64,000 nt of DNA from Eucommia ulmoides (taxonomy: Eukaryota; Streptophyta; Magnoliopsida; Garryales; Eucommiaceae): contig CM028328.1 of the NCBI GenBank assembly GCA_016647705.1, positions 3,311,311 through 3,375,310 of the forward strand, read 5' to 3'. Made by a program: the position numbers and the translations under genes. The notes beneath the pieces are model-generated. The model saw only the letters and a program-made list of their open reading frames with translations, had not been told where the DNA came from and did no database searches. Shown piece after piece: positions 59,745 through 64,000 of the stretch; within the stretch, counting starts at the first letter, position 1; every line of letters begins with the position of its first letter.

Positions 59745-60605
59745 TGTTGAAGCAGAAAATAAATAAAGAACGAGTTTATCAAAATTTCTTGGGATGAGTC
59801 GCGGACCAGGTCGCTCTCTTTAAGACGTTTCGTGGCTCTGCCCAAGAACGTGCAAGCAGTGTAACAGTCACGTCGTCCCCAAGATAAAACAGCCCAGAAT
59901 CACCTCTATCTAGAACCTTCTTTGCACACAGAAGGCCTGAATACTAAACACCCACTCACTGTTTGAACAAACAAACAGACTGCTCGGAAATCGAAGTTGA
60001 AAAGAAATAAAACTATTTCTGATGAAGAAGAAGACTGAAAGCAATTTTCTTTTGTTGTTTCAGATCAAGATGAAGACTGTTCTGTGTTTCTAAAACTGAG
60101 GAAGAAAACACTATTTATAGGAGAAAATAAAAACTAAACCGTTTGAATTTTTGAAACCGAAATTAATAAAAAAAAACGTTTAAAAAATTTAATTATTATT
60201 TTAAACGTTTTTATTAAAACGTTAAACGGTTTTAATAAATTAAAACGTTTTTTTTTTTATTATTATTTTAACGGTTCAAAAACGTTTTTAATTAAATTGT
60301 TTTAAAAAAATAATTTTTTTTTCTAAAAAGTAAATAAATGCCACCTCATCACATGCGTGACTCAACTCGGCACGGTCGGCGGGTGGCGGCGGCGCGCGCA
60401 TGTGGTAAACCGGTAGGGATGTAACTCCTCTCCCCTCCACAAAATGTGAGTACCCCTTGGGGCACACCCCAAGTGTCTCACATACCCCTAGATATCCTCA
60501 TTAATTTCACCTCTCCCAACCAATGTGAGATAAAAGGGTTAGAGAAAATTGTACATTTGACACTTTCTATTCTAAAAATTTAATTAAAATTCATTTGTTT
60601 CAACA
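59745..60605 (-). repeat. 5' LTR of the minus-strand Copia element
   Basis: 861 bp, matching the other LTR through 'gagtcgcggaccaggtcgctc' and 'ttggggcacaccccaagtg'. Confidence 0.9.
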
Positions 60606-61129
60606 AAAGTTTTTAATTGGAATCATTTTATTTTCTATCTAAAAGGGAAATGTGTATTTTGAAAACTATTCTTCTTCCTCTAGCCTTCTTCCCCACCACG
60701 CTGACTTCCACCTTCTTTGCCTGCAACTTTTCCGATGACCACCAATAGCAGCCTGCTGCCGCCACCAAAATCACAAGCTATTTCTCTTCTCTAATATACT
60801 CTATCTTCTCTCTCCTCCCTTTTGGCGGTTGGTGCAGCATCTGTGGTGGTGGTTGATTCATATACTCATAACATTACCCTGATTCAAACTCATCATCATT
60901 TGCGATTGAATCATCGTCTTTGCCTGTTCGTTTGTTGTGTATATACCAATCAATCAAAAATTATGAGACAAAACAATATGAAATATATATAAAAACAACC
61001 ACAACAGCGATATAAATCTCTGGTTTCGTCTGATCTGATCGAGAATTGCAGAATTAGACTACTAATTTCAAATGACAAATTAAAAAAAAAAAAAGGAAGA
61101 AGAAGAAGACAAAAAGACAAGAAATTCCT
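60606..61129. other. Interior of the TIR element, no exon recognised
   Basis: Resumes the TIR element after the Copia insertion. Leader-like text (ctctagccttcttccccaccacgc) near 60690 on the plus strand; no supported exon. Confidence 0.4.
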
Positions 61130-61428
61130 AGAAGAGAGATGATAGAGTGTAGAAATTGAGCTCTCGGAACTTTGATTGTCCGATTAATCTAATTATCACA
61201 AGAACAGAATGAATATGTGAATTTTTTTCTCCAGCAATCTTAGTTGTCAAGATCAGGGTTGGAAGGACAGCTGGAGTCACAGGACAAGGCGAAACTAATG
61301 ATGCAATTCCACCCGATTTCTTCGCCTTGATTATGTATGATGATGTGTTCCGAGGAGCATTAGGAGCAGAACGACTATTATAATTATCTAATTTCTTCTT
61401 AAAGAATCTCCGAGCCTTTAGCCGATTC
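61130..61428 (-). pseudogene. Captured fragment of a plant-specific protein of unknown function
   Basis: The minus-strand frame reads RLKARRFFKKKLDNYN..., RNTSSYIIKAKKSGGIASL and VSPCPVTPAVLPT. The last two phrases match a conserved block (SGGIASLVSPCPVTPAVLPTP) that I recall in an uncharacterised plant protein family. The frame is open for about 99 codons but has no start codon, and after the block it runs into unrelated sequence until a TAG near 61128. It therefore looks like an exon piece captured inside the TIR element. The family name is not known to me. Confidence 0.6.
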
Positions 61429-61466
61429 TAGTGTTGCAGTTCTCCCAAATGTTCTATTCAGCTACT

Positions 61467-61622
61467 TCTCGTTATGCTCCTCGAAGGAATAAGCATCTCC
61501 ATGGCTATCGCTTTCGTTTTCCGACTCATTCTCCACCACTTCCTTCTCGTTATGCTCCTCAAAAGATTGAGCATCTCCATGGCTATCGCTTTCGTTTTCC
61601 AACTTTCCCAAGCTTGGGTTCA
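61467..61622 (+). repeat. Two tandem 78-bp copies
   Basis: Copies at 61467 and 61545 share 'tctcgttatgctcctc' and 'gcatctccatggctatcgctttcg'. Translated, they give repeated SRYAP...HLHGYRFRFPT, but no protein is supported. Confidence 0.75.
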
Positions 61623-62069
61623 TTCTCTAATCGTACGGTGGCGACGACGGAGACTGCAGTTGTCGCATCTCCGGCGACCCACTCCAACCTCCCCATATCT
61701 CTGGCGACCCACTCCCACCCTTGCTCCATCTCCGGCGACCACCCACCCACATCGTCTCCACCCCCACCCGACCCCCATCTCCGGTGACCCACCCACAAGA
61801 ATGAGAAATATAGGGAGAGAGAGAACAGTGGGTGGTTGACATGGTGGACAAAAGCGGTGGCGGGGAGAGAGAGAGAGAGAAGGAAGAGGGGCAGATTGCA
61901 GAGAGAGAGAGAGAGAGAGAGTTTGGGTGAGAGAATTGATTTTTGACCCTATATGTTTAGCCAAATATTCAAATAGACCCATTAAATTATTTAGAGTAAA
62001 AAGATAAAATTACCCTTTTTAAAACATAAAATGACCAAAATACCCCTACTTTCAAGTTGACCGTTAAAG
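61623..62069. other. C-rich then GA-rich noncoding DNA
   Basis: 'ctccggcgacccac' words repeat four times at 61665-61790 and give false frames on both strands. (GA)n tracts at 61865-61925. No gene. Confidence 0.5.
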
Positions 62070-62188
62070 TTGACCTAACAGAAGGATTAAATTGGAACGA
62101 AAATGAAATGTGAAGAACCAAATGTGTCATCTTCCAAATACCAGAGGCCAATTAGACATCCGAGTCATTTGTCAGAAACCAAAAATAT

Positions 62189-63404
62189 CATTATCTCAAA
62201 AATCATTTATCAAAACATAGGTTATGATATTTTTAAGACATAAAATTCAGAACTTAAATATTCTTTATTATCTCATTATTCCTCAAACGAATTTTTATTC
62301 CAACTTTCTTGGTAAAATTTTTATGAACATGATATTTGTGGATAAAAGTAAATAAAGACGTAAAAAATTATTTGTGGTGTCCTATTGTGTTCTATTTTTT
62401 TTTTTTATTATTATTATTATTTTTTTTTTTTTTGTGTCAAAATATTTGTGTTTCATAAGGCCCAACATACTCAAACCCACGACCCAATGTGTCCAGGTTC
62501 ACACCCCAGATGCCCTGTAAATGAATTACACTATTGAGCCTAAGCCCAAAGAGCACACCAGATCGTGCGCGAAGATATTTGTGATGGCAATGTTACGTTC
62601 GATTACCATTTAAATTTTAAGTCCTAAAAAATTTAAGGTTGAATTTGAGTAAAAGATTTGATAAATTTAAATAATTTATAAATAATAAAATTTTAAAATC
62701 TCATAATTTATAAATTTTTTATTTGAATAATTATTTTAATCGAAGAATTTGATCCCGTAATTTTATAATTACTTGGATAGATAGATAAAACGTTTGTAAA
62801 TGTAATTTAGAAATTATTGAATTTTAAGAGATTATTATATATTTTTTTCATCTTCTTTCTAACAACTTCTCTCTCTTATTTTTCATCTTCTTCCTAACTT
62901 CTCTCTCTCCACAATCAACCTTCAATTTCAGATCCAAAAATTGCAATTTTAAGTTCTAAGAAATTTAGATATGAGATTTGGAGACTTGAGGGTGGATGTT
63001 GGGTGTGGTGGTTCTGCGGGTTCGCGTTGGTTCAGTGAGCGGCGATGGCGATGGAGATGGTAGATTTGGGTTTCAACCGCCGTAACGGCAAAGGTAAGTA
63101 CTGGGTTGGGTAGATTTGGGTCGCTCATGGGTGGCTAACTGGCTATGGTGGGTTCCGTGGGTTGGCTATTAGATCTAGAGTGAGTAATATATTGAGAGAG
63201 AGAGAGAGAGAGAGAGAGCAGTTGACGACGACAAAGGTGGAGGAGGAGGACGAAAAAGGTTGCTCAACGATGGATTTGTCAATACGCTCAGAAGATGGAT
63301 CTCTATATGACACATTCTTTAAAAGGATTTGTAAATGACGTTTTATCCCTTATTTTTTAGATAAAAGAATTTTACAAAATCATGGATCGCCTCACAATTT
63401 GTCA
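62189..63404. other. Intergenic DNA, no gene seen
   Basis: T-rich tracts near 62395-62435. Leader-like text with a donor (ggcaaaggtaagtac) near 63086-63100 could be a captured 5' exon, but no following exon was found. (GA)n at 63193-63219. Confidence 0.4.
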
Positions 63405-63610
63405 TTGAGATGCAGTGATCCGTAACCTTAGAATTTTGAAAAGGGCATATGGTTCTAGTTGGTTATATCAAAATTTCAGTCACACTCGAATAAATAGATA
63501 TACAGATGCAGATTGGGCTATATCTCTCTCATATAGGAAGACTACTACAAGTTATTACATATTTGTTGGAAGTAATTTCGTTTCTTAGAAGATTAAAAAG
63601 CAGACGGTAG
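63405..63610 (+). pseudogene. Copia pol fragment, RNase H part (fossil)
   Basis: Translated phrases such as YTDADWA and YIFVGSNFVS match the RNase H region of Copia polyproteins. Only about 70 residues remain, without LTRs. Broken and old. Confidence 0.65.
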
Positions 63611-64000
63611 TAGGCCTGTGCTAAAAATCCGACAGCCTGGCCCACCTGCACAAATCGACCGGGCCCGACCTGAAATCATCGAGCCTAATGTTCTTTAGGT
63701 GCTTATCGGGTGATACCCGATCCGAACACTTATATACTCGGATCGGTAGTCGGATTGTCATTCTCCCACCCGCAATGCACCCGGCCCGACCAAATTCTCT
63801 AACATATGGACTATATACGTTGCAAGAGGAAGATTCCAGATAGAAGATGAGAAGAAAACCAAAGTGCCTCTCACTCAATCGACTTGAAAACCTAAGCCCC
63901 CGCTCCTTCATCGTCTTGAAAACCTAAGCGTCGCTCCTTCATCAATTCAATTCTCCTCTCAACGCTCTCATTAACTCTACTCCAACCTCCAAAATCCATC
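63611..64000. mobile_element. Possible hAT MITE, left end, running off or truncated
   Basis: Starts TAGGCCTGTGC and continues with 'gggcccgacc', 'gatacccgatccg' and 'cccggcccgacc' words typical of hAT MITEs. The other terminus and the target duplication are not visible before the window ends. The 96-codon minus frame at 63621-63911 is a by-product. Confidence 0.4.

Larger units (their letters stand above)
54397..60605 (-). mobile_element. Copia LTR retrotransposon, minus strand (fossil)
   Basis: LTRs lie at 59745-60605 (5' side, 861 bp) and 54397-55276 (3' side, 880 bp), both bounded by TGTTGAAGC...TTTCAACA as read on the plus strand. Flanking duplication is AAAAT/AAAGT (one mismatch). On the minus strand a purine tract (aagtgggggat) precedes the 3' LTR. 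The domain order protease-integrase-RT-RNase H and overall resemblance to Tnt1-like proteins place it in Copia, probably Tork-like. LTRs are very similar but with scattered differences, so it is older than the copy in INTS9 intron 3. Broken, with roughly four breaks. Confidence 0.9.
53507..62188 (-). mobile_element. TIR element carrying a captured gene fragment, with two nested insertions
   Basis: The left end (53507-53630) and right end (62070-62188) are inverted copies: ATATTTTTGGT(C/T)(C/T)CTGAC, then ATGGCTCGG or ATGACTCGG, then GTATTTGGAAGATGACA. Without the nested MITE and Copia element it is about 1.7 kb. It holds a minus-strand host-gene fragment at 61130-61428, which fits a Pack-type DNA transposon, perhaps MULE-like, although I found no 9-bp target duplication. 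Confidence 0.7.

Noticed and set aside
63086-63100. Donor-like ggcaaaggtaagtac after a short coding-like stretch
   Set aside because: No matching acceptor exon or protein similarity was found before the window end.

Overview
The window is plant nuclear DNA, almost certainly from a eudicot. It is AT-rich and mostly intergenic or intronic, with canonical GT-AG plant introns, Copia and Gypsy LTR elements, hAT and PIF/Harbinger MITEs, a Helitron end and captured plant gene fragments. I see no bacterial-type operons, CRISPR arrays, rRNA or convincing tRNA genes. The species cannot be named from the sequence alone.

Layout. (1) 1-8.1 kb: AT-rich DNA, a set of unusual short palindromes and a 186-bp tandem repeat (2.3-3.5 kb), then a seven-exon minus-strand gene (3825-6390) whose product resembles the Ulp1-type (C48) cysteine proteases spread by plant DNA transposons; it appears decayed. 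(2) 8.1-21.6 kb: no intact gene. It holds AT-rich repeat families, a MITE, a 2.4-kb solo LTR inside a 479-bp tandem repeat and a captured fragment of a CSLC (cellulose synthase-like C) gene. (3) 21.6-29.9 kb: an old coding remnant split by a non-autonomous LTR element (22375-28080) with 1.4-1.5 kb LTRs and no gag-pol. (4) 29.9-36.9 kb: shards of host genes (a peroxisomal NAD carrier-like exon, three exons of a mercaptopyruvate sulfurtransferase), a LINE piece and an RPA1-like piece, ending in a clear Helitron 3' terminus at 36902. (5) 37168-53342: the one intact host gene, the plant homologue of Integrator complex subunit 9 (INTS9). It has eleven coding exons whose phases all agree and encodes 704 residues across 16 kb. 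(6) 53.5-62.2 kb: a terminal-inverted-repeat element carrying a captured gene fragment and itself invaded by a PIF/Harbinger MITE and a minus-strand Copia element. (7) 62.2-64 kb: noncoding DNA, a Copia pol scrap and a hAT terminus.

The main biological story is the INTS9 locus. Its introns hold a PIF/Harbinger MITE, a young Copia element in sense orientation (38747-44452, LTRs differing at two positions), two hAT MITEs with perfect 8-bp target duplications and several tandem duplications. A Helitron ends 266 bp before the start codon, and another transposon begins about 165 bp after the stop. All coding exons and splice signals nevertheless remain consistent. The least explained structures are the two clusters of GC-rich perfect hairpins at 2.3-3.5 kb and 49.4-49.6 kb.
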